Below, in pieces: positions 10,019 through 21,400 of a stretch of 64,000 bases of DNA. Under the pieces are notes generated by a model. It was not told the DNA's origin, made no database searches, and worked only from the letters and a program-made list of their open reading frames with translations. Every line of letters starts with the position of its first letter. Position 1 is the first letter of the stretch. The DNA is from Chrysopilus asiliformis (lineage: Eukaryota > Arthropoda > Insecta > Diptera > Rhagionidae): positions 66,562,031-66,626,030 of the forward strand of contig OZ035961.1 of NCBI GenBank assembly GCA_964034945.1. Direction: 5' to 3'. Position numbers and translations under genes: made by a program.

Positions 10019-10745
10019 CTAGCTTGAAAGAACCCGGCGTTGCCCGGGTAGTAATAAATTTTTGAATATGAAAAAATCCTTTTTTTTTCAAAAGTATTTT
10101 GATGTATAGAAAAATTATGCAGTAATTATATTTCAAACAATTTTCTGTTCATATTTTTTTTGGTTTGACGCACTGTTTTCAACAAAATTGCAAATATTTT
10201 TTCCATCTGCTTGGGAGAAAGGGAATAGAGCGAATTCCCTTATTGCCAGACACTTAAGATTTTTGCATTTATGTTGTAACATATGTTGAACAACCATAAA
10301 ATAGTTTCAGAGATAGCTGAGGAGGGGATTGGTCGAAAATTTACCCTGACAGATAACCTATCCAACACTAAAAATTGTATAAAAATCCGTTCTGTAGTTT
10401 AGTAGATAGCAGGAGAGGGGGCTCGCACCATGTAGAGCGGAGTAGTTTGAGTGTATGAAAATTTCTTTTATGATTGACCTGCCCAACACTGAAAACCGTA
10501 TTCAAATCCCTTCAGTGGTTCAGAAGATAACAGGCGAGGGGGTGAAAGGGGAGCCGATACCGCGACCACACCTAACTATAAATCGTGGTCATGATACATA
10601 GTCTATGTTGGTGCAGTAGTTCTTGAGTTTATACGTTACTCCGTCTCACAAATCAAAAAAATTTATAACTCTATCTCACAAATCAAAAAAAAAAACGTTT
10701 CCGCACCCCAATAAGTTTGTTGCTGCATTCCAGATTGGGGACCTC
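10019..10745 (-). mobile_element. Non-autonomous Helitron-like element, copy 1
   Basis: On the minus strand the repeat ends with a G/C-rich hairpin (ACCCGGGCAACGCCGGGTT) followed about 8 bases later by CTAG and then T. A subterminal hairpin plus a CTRR end inserted next to T is the classic Helitron 3' terminus, and no target duplication is seen, as expected. A copy about 90 percent alike by eye lies at 48770-49500 and ends in the same CTAG. No Rep/helicase frame is present. The 5' end merges into the dispersed CxGT-core repeat and could not be fixed. Confidence 0.55.
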
Positions 10746-10749
10746 CACA

Positions 10750-11295
10750 CTATATGTGTATCAAACCAAACCAATCGCTGGACACAAAAATGAACTACAC
10801 CAGGGTGTTTGGAATGACAAAAGATTTTAATTTTAGCATGTCCGACCCTCTGTCTGCCCGTCTGTCGTCTGTCCGTCTATATATCCGTGAATATCATAAC
10901 TTTCGGAAGGATTGATCTAGAGATTTGAAATATTTTCAGTTGCGTTTCTCGTAAGGGTATATTAACTTTGCTTTACCGTTTGTAACGCCAAGATCCCGTC
11001 ATCACACACAAAAATGAATTACACCAGTGTGTTTAGAATGATAAAAAAAATTAAATTTTGCATGTCCGTCCGTCTGTCTGTCTGTCCGTCTGTCTGTGGC
11101 GCGGATTGCGGGCGCACGGATTGAGCTACAGACTTGAAATTTTGCGTGGATCCGTTTTTCGTAAAATGCGAGGCTAAGTTCGTTAATGGGCAAAAATGGA
11201 CCATTAGGGGGGGTACCCCCCATACGAACGAAATCGTTTTTTGCGAATATCTCAAAAACGGTGCATCTTATCAAAAAAGTCCAAGAACAAAAGTT
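10750..11295 (+). repeat. Two adjacent copies of the CxGT-core dispersed repeat
   Basis: The first copy (about 10750-10975) has its tetramer core at 10847-10885, the second (about 10976-11295) at 11063-11098 (GTCCGTCTGTCTGTCTGTCC). Each carries the TTTGTAACGCC motif, the ATGAATTACACCAGTGTGTT motif or a near copy, and the GAGCTAGAGACTTGAAAT-like block. The second copy retains TGTGTTTAGAATGA intact, which serves as the empty site for the MITE at 48323-48420. Non-coding. Confidence 0.7.
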
Positions 11296-11299
11296 TTTT

Positions 11300-11860
11300 A
11301 GAATATGATTCTTTTATTTAGAAAGAACAAACTAAACTATTTCCTAGACTAAACTAATCTTTTTACAAATTAAAAATAATAAAAATAATAAAAATAATAA
11401 TAAAAACAATATAAAAAAGAAACAATAATAAAAAACTTATTATAATATCTATAAAATTCTAACCTAATAAAGCCAAACAAAAATAAATAAAAACCAAATA
11501 AAAACAAATAAAAAATAAATTAAAAATACATAACTACAACCCATAAATTAGTTCCTTGAAAAATACAAAAAATATCAATACAAAAATGCATGTGAGAAGA
11601 CTCACAAACATCTAAAAAGATAAACACACAAAAGAAAAAAATTTCAACAGTGGCATTTGATTGGAAAATATTTAACTTATTAATAAAATTAAAAAACCCG
11701 ATCAAAAATGAAACCTATCATAATGCCACTTCACTTTTAAATTATAACGTCCCCTTCTTGTATTCCCATTGTAATTTTTGTATTTTTCTTCTAACATCAA
11801 CTACACAATATTAACAGGTTTAAGGAAACATAGAGCGACCGTTAAAGTCTTCTTGGTGGC
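11300..11860 (-). repeat. Penelope-like element copy C, 5' fragment
   Basis: Bases 11300-11620 match the non-RT part of copies A and B (8925-9222 and 13070-13360). Copy C stops before the RT frame, at the border with the CxGT repeat near 11297. Upstream on the minus strand (11620-11860) is sequence not present in A or B, running straight into the hammerhead fold at 11861-11908. I read this as the 5' region of a truncated PLE that follows copy B head to tail, sharing a pseudo-LTR. Confidence 0.5.
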
Positions 11861-11908
11861 AGTAAGGACATGTTTCGGATCAAGCCACTGATCCTTCATC
11901 AGCTCACT
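11861..11908 (-). ncRNA. Hammerhead ribozyme, minimal type with tiny stem III
   Basis: On the minus strand, from 11908: stem I 5' arm AGTGAG, core CTGATGA (11902-11896), one extra A, stem II GGATCA / TGATCC around loop GTGGCT, core GAAA (11876-11873), a 4-base self-complementary stem III CATG, then TC as the rest of the GUC cleavage triplet, and stem I 3' arm CTTACT (11866-11861). Stem I pairs over six bases with one G-U. All conserved core bases of a hammerhead are present. The predicted cut is between 11867 and 11866. Very short stem III hammerheads that act as dimers are known from pseudo-LTRs of Penelope-like retroelements, which agrees with the flanking PLE copies. The unpaired A next to stem II is a possible weakness. 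Confidence 0.8.
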
Positions 11909-12224
11909 TAAAAAATATTCCGTAAAGGATTATGAAAAATAAAACATAAAAATATTCTATTAAAAAGATAAGGAAATTACGATAAAAATACTTTACACCA
12001 CTTTAATCACGTTCAACAATTATGAAAACACATAAACCTTCACCTTTATTAGTAATAAGAAAATCTAAATATAAAAACCAAAAAATCAAACTAAATTTAA
12101 CGCTTACCTATTATGCTTAAAAACGTTTTAATCACCAATATAACCTAACCAACTTAGAGGATCCTGTTAACACTACCAGAATCCTGTTAATAACTAGAGA
12201 TGCCATATTGCATTTTTTATTCCA
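11909..12224 (-). other. PLE 3' untranslated region or pseudo-LTR
   Basis: A/T-rich DNA between the end of PLE copy B and the hammerhead, on the minus strand. It has no coding frame. Position (downstream of RT, upstream of the ribozyme) fits a PLE pseudo-LTR. Two near repeats of AGAATCCTGTTAA-type sequence lie at 12155-12195. Confidence 0.45.
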
Positions 12225-13058
12225 AATATTAATTCGTGTTTTAGTTTTATAATTACCCCAAGCAAATTAACCTAATTTTTATTGATAAATTGAAAATAGA
12301 AAATGAGATTAAAGAGAAAAATTTTTTAAAATAGAAAATAAAATTACTTTATTACAAAAAAATAAAAACTAAAAAATTACAAAATTAGAAATTAGATATC
12401 TTCCCACTCCTTACTAAACATTTCCTGAATGTTGTAATATACGTTAGTTTTTTTGTTCCTACATATTTTTTTATTTCTACATATTTTTTAGCCGTTTTTA
12501 AACATTTATACGCCATTGTTACTGATGGATTATATTTCCTACACATTCTTTTTAGATGTTTGTGAGTCTTCTCACTCAAAAATGGAACAGCAACGTATCT
12601 TTGACTTAGGCTATGTTTATTGCAGCTTGGTTTATTTGATGAATCTATTTTCATTTCATGTTTTTTATTTAGGGCCCATTTAATACTTTTGTTGATAACC
12701 GAATTTGGAAAATGATTGTACTTATATTTGTTTCTAACATATTCCATATAATTATTAATTTTGTGTGTATCCTTTGTTATATTGATGATTTTATTTATCT
12801 CATTCTTCAACGCGTTAATTTTAGTTGAATATGGATGATTGGATAAAAAATGAACAGTCCTGTACGAAACGCCTTGTTTCCTAAAATGATCCAACTCAAA
12901 CTTAGTATATTTATTAGTTATTTACAAATCAAGATAACTAATTATTTTTGTAGGGTCCTCTTTTTTAACGTCCACCTCCATAGAACATGTATCCTGTATA
13001 TAATCTATAATTTTATCAGCAAAATCTGGGTCTGCATACATTAAAATGTCATCAACCT
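12225..13058 (-). pseudogene. Penelope-like element copy B: RT C-terminal part, degenerate
   Basis: The minus strand from 13058 encodes VDDILMYADPDF (RT motif C), then ISYLDL and a TAA stop, then ITNKYTKFELDHFRK. After the stop the frame is open for 169 residues (12894-12385) and includes VSYRTVHFLSNHP and YVAVPFLSEKTHKHLKR, as in Penelope-like RT palm and thumb domains. A frameshift close to 12450 leads to a conserved tail NIQEMFSKEWEDI in another frame, also seen in copy A. The stop positions differ between copies A and B, so each decayed separately. No C-terminal GIY-YIG motif is present. A hammerhead follows about 480 bp downstream. The upstream boundary has a splice-acceptor-like sequence. 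Confidence 0.75.
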
Positions 13059-13404
13059 AAATACAAAAAATACTTTATTTAGAAAAAAATAAACTAAACT
13101 ATTTTCTAGACTAAACTAATCTTTCTACAAATTAAAAATTAATAAAAATAATAAATAACATAATAAAAATAAAAAAGAAACAATAATTAAAAAACCTATT
13201 ATAATACCTGTAAAAATCTTAATCTAATAAAGCCAAACAAAAATATTGAAAAAATAAATAAAAACACAGAAAAATACATAAATACAATCCATAAATTAGT
13301 TACTTGAAAAATACAAAAATATCAATACAAAGATGCATGTGAGAAGACTCACAAACATCTAAAACGATAAGAAATAATACAGTTTTTGCAATTTAATATT
13401 TTCC
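13059..13404 (-). repeat. PLE copy B 5' or intron region
   Basis: Same A/T-rich sequence as 8906-9235, joined to RT motif C at the same TTTAG/GTTGATGAC border. Contains, in plus orientation at 13340-13366, a 26-bp stretch that also occurs inverted inside the RT frame near 12552-12578. Confidence 0.5.
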
Positions 13405-13788
13405 GGATGAAACATAACAAAAGCTATAATTGCCAAACTGGCAATCATTAGAGACCCGTATGGTGATATTCGTATCGAAATTCGAACAGTTGTACCAAAA
13501 TTCCCCTTTGAAGTCAAACTTTCCAATAAGATTTTTTAAAATTTATTCCAATCGGATTTTGATGTATGGAAGTTTTATGGAGAATCATATCCTAAATAAC
13601 TTTTGTTTTTGCTTTTTTTTAATAAGATGCACCGTTTTTGAGATATTCGCAAAAAACGTTTTCGTACCCCCCTACCCCCCCCTAATGGTCCATTTTTGCC
13701 CATTAACGAACTTCTGCGCAAAATTTCAAGTCTCTAGCTCAATCCGTGCGCCCGCAATCCGCGCCACAGACGGACGGACATCCCAAGG
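13405..13788 (-). repeat. Dispersed CxGT-core repeat, minus-strand copy
   Basis: Nearly the same as 9285-9652, beginning ACATAACAAAAGCTATAATT and ending at GGACGGACAT. The same start is found at 63903 near the window's end. Non-coding. Confidence 0.65.
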
Positions 13789-14125
13789 AGCATTTTTCGT
13801 TTGGGAAGTAGTCCTATGGCACACGAACCGACTGAAAGTCATGACTCACGACCGTCCTTATGACTGAAATTGTGGTACTGAAGAAGTGCTGGCGACCCAA
13901 ATACGACTGAGTGGCGAATAGCCGCTACCGCCTGAAGACGTCGAATATCCCGCGGTAGAACTTTGATAAGTCTGCCGAAACCCTACGTAAGTCGGTTGCA
14001 AGGACCCTTTTCACGACCGGGAGAGAAAAAATGAGCGAAGATGCAACACAACGACAAAAAATTCTCACCATAAAATGCTGACACAAATTAATTCACACAA
14101 ATATTGGTTAAGCGAAAACATAAAC
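13789..14125. mobile_element. Non-coding element with CCCAAGGAGCA end, copy B
   Basis: Copy of 9653-9960 with a 35-bp insertion near 14005-14040. Similarity between the copies ends at CGAAAACATAAAC (14113-14125). Sequence related to its inside (GTAGTCC.ATGG, CGACCGGGGAGAG-like) recurs at 14740-15024, which ends GTGCTCCTTGGG, the inverse of the start. 13789-15024 may thus be a larger split element. Confidence 0.45.
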
Positions 14126-14240
14126 GCCGTTTTGGTTACTTCCGGTTGACGGATTTCCACATCAGGACCAAACTTCTCTGTAAAATTTCATGGCTAGCTC
14201 TGGTATTTTTTGCAAAATCTTGTAGAAAGATGAAACCGAA
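14126..14240 (+). repeat. Dispersed repeat resembling the satellite-flanking repeat
   Basis: Matches 18310-18450: GGTTACTTCCGGTTGACGG, TAAAATTTCATGG.TAGCTCT and GCAAAATCTTGTA-type blocks in the same order. At 18450 this block runs into the 8-bp satellite; here no satellite follows. An inverted copy lies at 46265-46400. Confidence 0.65.
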
Positions 14241-14416
14241 AATTGATATCAAAGAAAATTTGAAACAAATCTTTAAGTCGAGTGGCTATATTAAATCAGC
14301 TAAAATTAGTTTCTCTACTAATTTTATGAAGAGTAATGTTCTAACATCGTGGATAGCAACATCGATACCTCGATATATCGGCCTGTTCAACATCGAGGTT
14401 AAAACTCGATATTTTT

Positions 14417-14457
14417 CAACGATACCTCGATGTTTTGCAAACATCGAGGTATCGTTG
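14417..14457. repeat. Perfect 19-bp hairpin
   Basis: Arms CAACGATACCTCGATGTTT and its exact complement surround TGC. Diverged repeats of CATCGAGG and ATACCTCGAT lie just upstream (14360-14410), so the hairpin probably arose from a small local repeat array. No role is known. Confidence 0.85.
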
Positions 14458-14459
14458 GC

Positions 14460-15676
14460 ATCCCTATACGTAATATTGAATGTGGCGCTGCTGCACATTT
14501 ATTTTGAAAGTCATCAATATACCATCGTGGTCAACTTTTAAAGTTCTTAGATCGTTGCCACATTCACATTAATTTATAAAAAAACGAGAAATTTTCGTAG
14601 TTTGTCGCTAACACAAAATTTACCTTTTTTTTGTTCTAGAGGGCTCGTAAATTCCCTTTTTACCTTTCAGGTTGAGATTTACCATAAAGAGGTAAATTTA
14701 CCACAATCTGGCATCACTGGTTCCATCAGCGGTTGTGACGTGGTTTTAAAGACCTTTGTTACGACCGTCGTAAGGTTGACCCATAATTACGTACGGAGGT
14801 TGGATTGACGACCTCCTAGCCTGAAAAGTAGTCCGATGGTTGCGTAATAAGTCGTTAGCCCTACGAAATAATGTAAATTACGACTACGCAACAACCAGTT
14901 GTTTTGTAGTCCACCAGACAGTTTTACGACCGGGGAGAGTCTTTGCAACTGAAAAGTAATATTGACGACGTCTTCAAGCGGTCGTAAACTTTTTCTTAGG
15001 ACTTTGTGCTCCTTGGGATTGTTTATTACACGCACAGATATCGTACTAGAGTAAGGGTTCGGGTATTGTGGTATAGGCGGGTAATGTAGTACACCATCAT
15101 TTCTTGGATATGAGATGTCGCATCGCAAAATCAAACATACAAAACTGTTATTTGTGAAATTCGGTAACCATTGTTGGTGTTGACAAGTCCTTGTTTTATC
15201 AGGTTATACCGGAATTTTCTGAAAAACGTTTTTGAGCAAAATCAAAATGTTATTGTCTCCACATTCAAGTGAATCTCGAAAGCCAACTTTAACTTGTTTT
15301 TTTAATTGTGAATCAGTGAACGATTATTTAGACAATACATTTGGTTCTTGAAAGAAACATTTTTGGATTGCAACGAATTTGACTAAGAAATCATTTTTTT
15401 GGTTTGTCATGGTGAAAACGGCTAATGTGGCATACTATTTCTTCGATACAAATATTTGTGGATGAAACAGTATTGCCAACATTGCTGTGGAATATTATAG
15501 ACAAGCCTCTGGAGATATCGTAAACAAAATTCTAACATAATTGCTTTAAAAACTAGTGGTTTATTATGAAAATAAAAGAAGGTGTACCACAATATCCGAA
15601 CTTACTCTACTAGATCGCGGCACTCGAACAATTCCATAACAAAAATATGGGACAGCGTGACTATGGTTGTCTCATT
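14460..15676. other. No recognised gene; element remnants
   Basis: 14740-15024 is related to the CCCAAGGAGCA element (see 13789) and ends GTGCTCCTTGGG. The rest has no convincing reading frame or RNA gene. The frames over it are short and low in complexity. Confidence 0.4.
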
Positions 15677-16593
15677 CACCCTTGTTCTGAGATACGGCGT
15701 TACGTTAGTTTGCTCGATATTTACTCGATCAGCACTCGATATCGCATTTTCGGTGTTCTGAAATACGCAACGTTTCGTTTGAGTTCAACGCGGAGTAACG
15801 CCTCGCAACGTATTCGATTTTCGTTGTTCTGAGATTCGCCGGGAGCTGATATTTGAGGTTAAATTGCTCACTTCAGTTTTCTCGCGTTTGGTGGATATTT
15901 CAGGCAGTTTTAGGGCTTCTTTTGCGATCAATTAAAATGTTAGTAGAAAATAATGGAAATATATATTTAAGTATGAAATTACAAGTTTATTTGTCAAATA
16001 GGAGTGGAAATAAAAATTCAACAAATACTGCCCAATTCAACTATTTAATTGATGTAATGAAGGAGCACCCTGATATCGCGAAGGGCTATTCACGGAGACC
16101 AGTGGCAGAGGTGCAGGCCATCTGGCAATCAATATCGGATAAATTATCCAGCTTGGGACCACCAAAAAAAGATTTCCTCAGTATATAAAAATGATGTTTT
16201 GCTCAGCCGAAAATCCTTCCTAAAGCTAGGAAAAAAACTTTTATGAATTGAAAGTTACACTTTTTCTATATACTCACGCTTCTTCACTTAAATTCATGAC
16301 GTTCGAAGAATTTCTCAGAAGAATTCTTTGCTCCCGCATGGAGTTTATCTCCTCCTGCCTCAATAATAAATATATTGGTACCGTGAAATCCATGTTTTAC
16401 TTTCAAATCTTGCACTGAAATGGCTATCCACCCAGATACAAACAAAACCAGCTGATTTTTGACACTCGTTTGCATGCGATGGTTGCCGTATTTTTAAACA
16501 GCAAACGCCGTTTTTCAGAACACCGATCGCGTAGCGAATCGAATCGAATGCGTTATGTTTAGCGGGCTAACGCCGTATCTCAGAACAAGGGTG
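15677..16593 (+). mobile_element. PIF/Harbinger derivative, ATT target duplication
   Basis: A 917-bp element with a perfect 26-bp inverted repeat starting CACCCTTGTTCTGAGATACG. ATT flanks both ends (15674-15676, 16594-16596). Subterminal GGTGTTCTGA also mirrors. The 3-bp duplication and the Myb/SANT-like frame inside (15937-16188) agree with PIF/Harbinger, whose autonomous members carry a DDE transposase and a Myb-like partner. No DDE transposase is visible, so this is a deletion derivative. Confidence 0.82.
15937..16188 (+). pseudogene. Myb/SANT-like domain fragment from a Harbinger element
   Basis: From the ATG at 15937 the frame gives 83 residues. The part FNYLIDVMKEHPDIAKG followed by a VQAIWQSISDKLSSLGPP-type helix resembles the Myb/SANT-like DNA-binding domain of Harbinger accessory proteins and of insect zeste-like regulators. 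In autonomous elements this protein helps the transposase into the nucleus and onto DNA. Here the frame ends soon after the first two helices (LGPPKK then five residues and a stop), so it is either one exon or a deletion remnant. The frame is open upstream to 15853 without another ATG. Identification rests on pattern memory, not on a search. Confidence 0.55.
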
Positions 16594-16596
16594 ATT

Positions 16597-17839
16597 TTTT
16601 CTTCGAACTTTAGTGATGTCAGATGTTCGAATCAACAAACTCAATAACACTTGAATTATATGTTTTACGTCGAACTCATAAGACTTATACACAGGTTGCA
16701 AATTTTTTTTAGGGAATTGCATATTAATGTATGTGGCAGCTCTGAATATTATTGAATAATCGGTATAGGGATTGAATAATATTCCGTCGGGGACCTGCAA
16801 AAGCATTTTTTTTCCAGAATTTAAATTTCCCAGAATTTACTAGCTTTGTCCCTTTTTTTCGTCATAGCTTTTTGACGTTTCAGTGGCCCATTTGATATAG
16901 CAAATGGCTTGATCTAGTCTAATAGTACGATATCTGTGATTACACGAGAATGAAAGATTGCCAACTCGTGTTTTATGTGAATGACATCTGGTAGTATTTT
17001 GGCGCGAATTTATTTGAATGTGTCGCGGAGTGAAAAGTTTAATAATAAGTTTGAAGTGCAATTTTAATTTTTTAATAAGAATCAATCAAACATGTCCTAT
17101 GAAATAGACACGTTTGTTTTATACACTCCATTTGGCATTTTGAATAAAGAATATTTCAGGAACCATTCAACATAACCTCAAACATCAACACATGATTTGG
17201 TTAGTTGTCAACCCTATTTGTTCAAAAAAGGTTGCTAACACATCCCTATATACTCGTCAAGGTTGGTAATGCTATCAGGGGATCCCGTTAGAAAGAGCGA
17301 GTCAAAATGTGCGGAATAGAATCTAGCTGTGTTTCACGCTATTTGATTTCTTAGCGTATTATGGGAGATCATACTTCCATTCTTTTATATTTAGGATGAG
17401 CCAAACCGTATAGCATTGGATTTCCTTTCACGAACTCGATTAATTTTTCCTCCGTTGTCAACATCTTGCGAAATCAAAACTTCAAAACATCTGCATATAA
17501 TGTGGCTCCGAATCACGGCATACCAAGGTATGCTGTAAACTCAAATCTGACATTTCGTTGCTACGTCACTTGTGCCGATTAGTTCGTCAAGTGCAGAAGG
17601 AATTTTGTATTCTGGATGTTTTTTTTTTAAATTTGTGCGATTTAAATAAGATATTTGTAAATTAGTAGACTGATTGCATTAAAAAGTGATCAATAAACAT
17701 AAAAATGAATTAAAAATATCAGTTGTGGTCAACACAAAACTTTCTTCTACAAAATCTACGACCCTGCGCAATTTACGCTAGAGCCCTGTCGCGTTGTCAA
17801 CCTAAGACGACCTCCCAATAAATTCTTGGTTTATTCAAA
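16597..17839. other. No recognised gene
   Basis: About 1.2 kb of A/T-rich DNA. I see no conserved frame, RNA gene or clear element boundary. Confidence 0.45.
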
Positions 17840-18453
17840 AATATCAAAAACGTACAAAATTTGAGATAACTTGAGAACGGTAAAAGATATCAATTTACGG
17901 TAAATGGCAAAAATGTAGAAAATGTTAACATCTTTAATTATTCTTTTAACTGATTTGTCGAAAAACCGTTAGTTTGCAAATTATTCGCAAACATATGATT
18001 TTTTACATATTAATGAAAATATCTCAATAACGGTAAAAGATAACGGATAACGGTAAGAAACAAAATTGTGCAGAATGCCATTCTCATTAATTCACTTCAT
18101 ACATTCAGTCAGCAAAACCCGTAAGATTTCGAGATAATCGCAAAAAACTGTTTTTTTGGAAATAACGGTTTATCTCGATAACAGGTGGAGATATCGAGTT
18201 ATAGCTAAAGACAAAAGTGTGGGAAATTTTATTTTCTCCAAGTTTTGTCATACTTAAGGCCACTAAAAAACGCGTAGTTTGGGAGTAAATCGAGAAAAAC
18301 GAAATTGCGATTTTTGAAAAACCGCCATTTTGGATACTTCCGGTTAACGGATTTCCACCAAAAGTTGATAGGATCGTCCCATTTCAGGACCCAACATGCC
18401 TATAAAATTTCATGGCGTTAGCTCTATTAGTTTTTGAGAAATCTTGTACACAG
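17840..18453 (+). repeat. Dispersed repeat leading directly into the 8-bp satellite
   Basis: It has GAGATAACTTGAGAACGGTA-type blocks, several ATCTCGATAACGG-like motifs, then TTCCGGTTAACGGATTTCCA and TAGCTCTATTAG. An inverted diverged copy lies at 46265-47000, and a partial copy at 14126-14240. In this copy the unit ends in GAGAAATCTTGTACACAGAC and passes straight into GACAGACT repeats; the other copies lack the satellite. The satellite therefore may have started in the tail of this repeat. Confidence 0.65.
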
Positions 18454-21400
18454 ACTGACAGACAGACTGACAGACAGACTGACAGACTGACAGACTGACA
18501 GACAGACTGACAGACTGACAGACTGACAGACTGACAGACTGACAGACTGACAGACTGACAGACTGACAGACTGACAGACTGACAGACTGACAGACTGACA
18601 GACTGACAGACTGACAGACTGACAGACTGACAGACTGACAGACTGACAGACTGACAGACTGACAGACTGACAGACTGACAGACTGACAGACTGACAGACT
18701 GACAGACTGACAGACTGACAGACTGACAGACTGACAGACTGACAGACTGACAGACTGACAGACTGACAGACTGACAGACTGACAGACTGACAGACTGACA
18801 GACTGACAGACTGACAGACTGACAGACTGACAGACTGACAGACTGACAGACTGACAGACTGACAGACTGACAGACTGACAGACTGACAGACTGACAGACT
18901 GACAGACTGACAGACTGACAGACTGACAGACTGACAGACTGACAGACTGACAGACTGACAGACTGACAGACTGACAGACTGACAGACTGACAGACTGACA
19001 GACTGACAGACTGACAGACTGACAGACTGACAGACTGACAGACTGACAGACTGACAGACTGACAGACTGACAGACTGACAGACTGACAGACTGACAGACT
19101 GACAGACTGACAGACTGACAGACTGACAGACTGACAGACTGACAGACTGACAGACTGACAGACTGACAGACTGACAGACTGACAGACTGACAGACTGACA
19201 GACTGACAGACTGACAGACTGACAGACTGACAGACTGACAGACTGACAGACTGACAGACTGACAGACTGACAGACTGACAGACTGACAGACTGACAGACT
19301 GACAGACTGACAGACTGACAGACTGACAGACTGACAGACTGACAGACTGACAGACTGACAGACTGACAGACTGACAGACTGACAGACTGACAGACTGACA
19401 GACTGACAGACTGACAGACTGACAGACTGACAGACTGACAGACTGACAGACTGACAGACTGACAGACTGACAGACTGACAGACTGACAGACTGACAGACT
19501 GACAGACTGACAGACTGACAGACTGACAGACTGACAGACTGACAGACTGACAGACTGACAGACTGACAGACTGACAGACTGACAGACTGACAGACTGACA
19601 GACTGACAGACTGACAGACTGACAGACTGACAGACTGACAGACTGACAGACTGACAGACTGACAGACTGACAGACTGACAGACTGACAGACTGACAGACT
19701 GACAGACTGACAGACTGACAGACTGACAGACTGACAGACTGACAGACTGACAGACTGACAGACTGACAGACTGACAGACTGACAGACTGACAGACTGACA
19801 GACTGACAGACTGACAGACTGACAGACTGACAGACTGACAGACTGACAGACTGACAGACTGACAGACTGACAGACTGACAGACTGACAGACTGACAGACT
19901 GACAGACTGACAGACTGACAGACTGACAGACTGACAGACTGACAGACTGACAGACTGACAGACTGACAGACTGACAGACTGACAGACTGACAGACTGACA
20001 GACTGACAGACTGACAGACTGACAGACTGACAGACTGACAGACTGACAGACTGACAGACTGACAGACTGACAGACTGACAGACTGACAGACTGACAGACT
20101 GACAGACTGACAGACTGACAGACTGACAGACTGACAGACTGACAGACTGACAGACTGACAGACTGACAGACTGACAGACTGACAGACTGACAGACTGACA
20201 GACTGACAGACTGACAGACTGACAGACTGACAGACTGACAGACTGACAGACTGACAGACTGACAGACTGACAGACTGACAGACTGACAGACTGACAGACT
20301 GACAGACTGACAGACTGACAGACTGACAGACTGACAGACTGACAGACTGACAGACTGACAGACTGACAGACTGACAGACTGACAGACTGACAGACTGACA
20401 GACTGACAGACTGACAGACTGACAGACTGACAGACTGACAGACTGACAGACTGACAGACTGACAGACTGACAGACTGACAGACTGACAGACTGACAGACT
20501 GACAGACTGACAGACTGACAGACTGACAGACTGACAGACTGACAGACTGACAGACTGACAGACTGACAGACTGACAGACTGACAGACTGACAGACTGACA
20601 GACTGACAGACTGACAGACTGACAGACTGACAGACTGACAGACTGACAGACTGACAGACTGACAGACTGACAGACTGACAGACTGACAGACTGACAGACT
20701 GACAGACTGACAGACTGACAGACTGACAGACTGACAGACTGACAGACTGACAGACTGACAGACTGACAGACTGACAGACTGACAGACTGACAGACTGACA
20801 GACTGACAGACTGACAGACTGACAGACTGACAGACTGACAGACTGACAGACTGACAGACTGACAGACTGACAGACTGACAGACTGACAGACTGACAGACT
20901 GACAGACTGACAGACTGACAGACTGACAGACTGACAGACTGACAGACTGACAGACTGACAGACTGACAGACTGACAGACTGACAGACTGACAGACTGACA
21001 GACTGACAGACTGACAGACTGACAGACTGACAGACTGACAGACTGACAGACTGACAGACTGACAGACTGACAGACTGACAGACTGACAGACTGACAGACT
21101 GACAGACTGACAGACTGACAGACTGACAGACTGACAGACTGACAGACTGACAGACTGACAGACTGACAGACTGACAGACTGACAGACTGACAGACTGACA
21201 GACTGACAGACTGACAGACTGACAGACTGACAGACTGACAGACTGACAGACTGACAGACTGACAGACTGACAGACTGACAGACTGACAGACTGACAGACT
21301 GACAGACTGACAGACTGACAGACTGACAGACTGACAGACTGACAGACTGACAGACTGACAGACTGACAGACTGACAGACTGACAGACTGACAGACTGACA

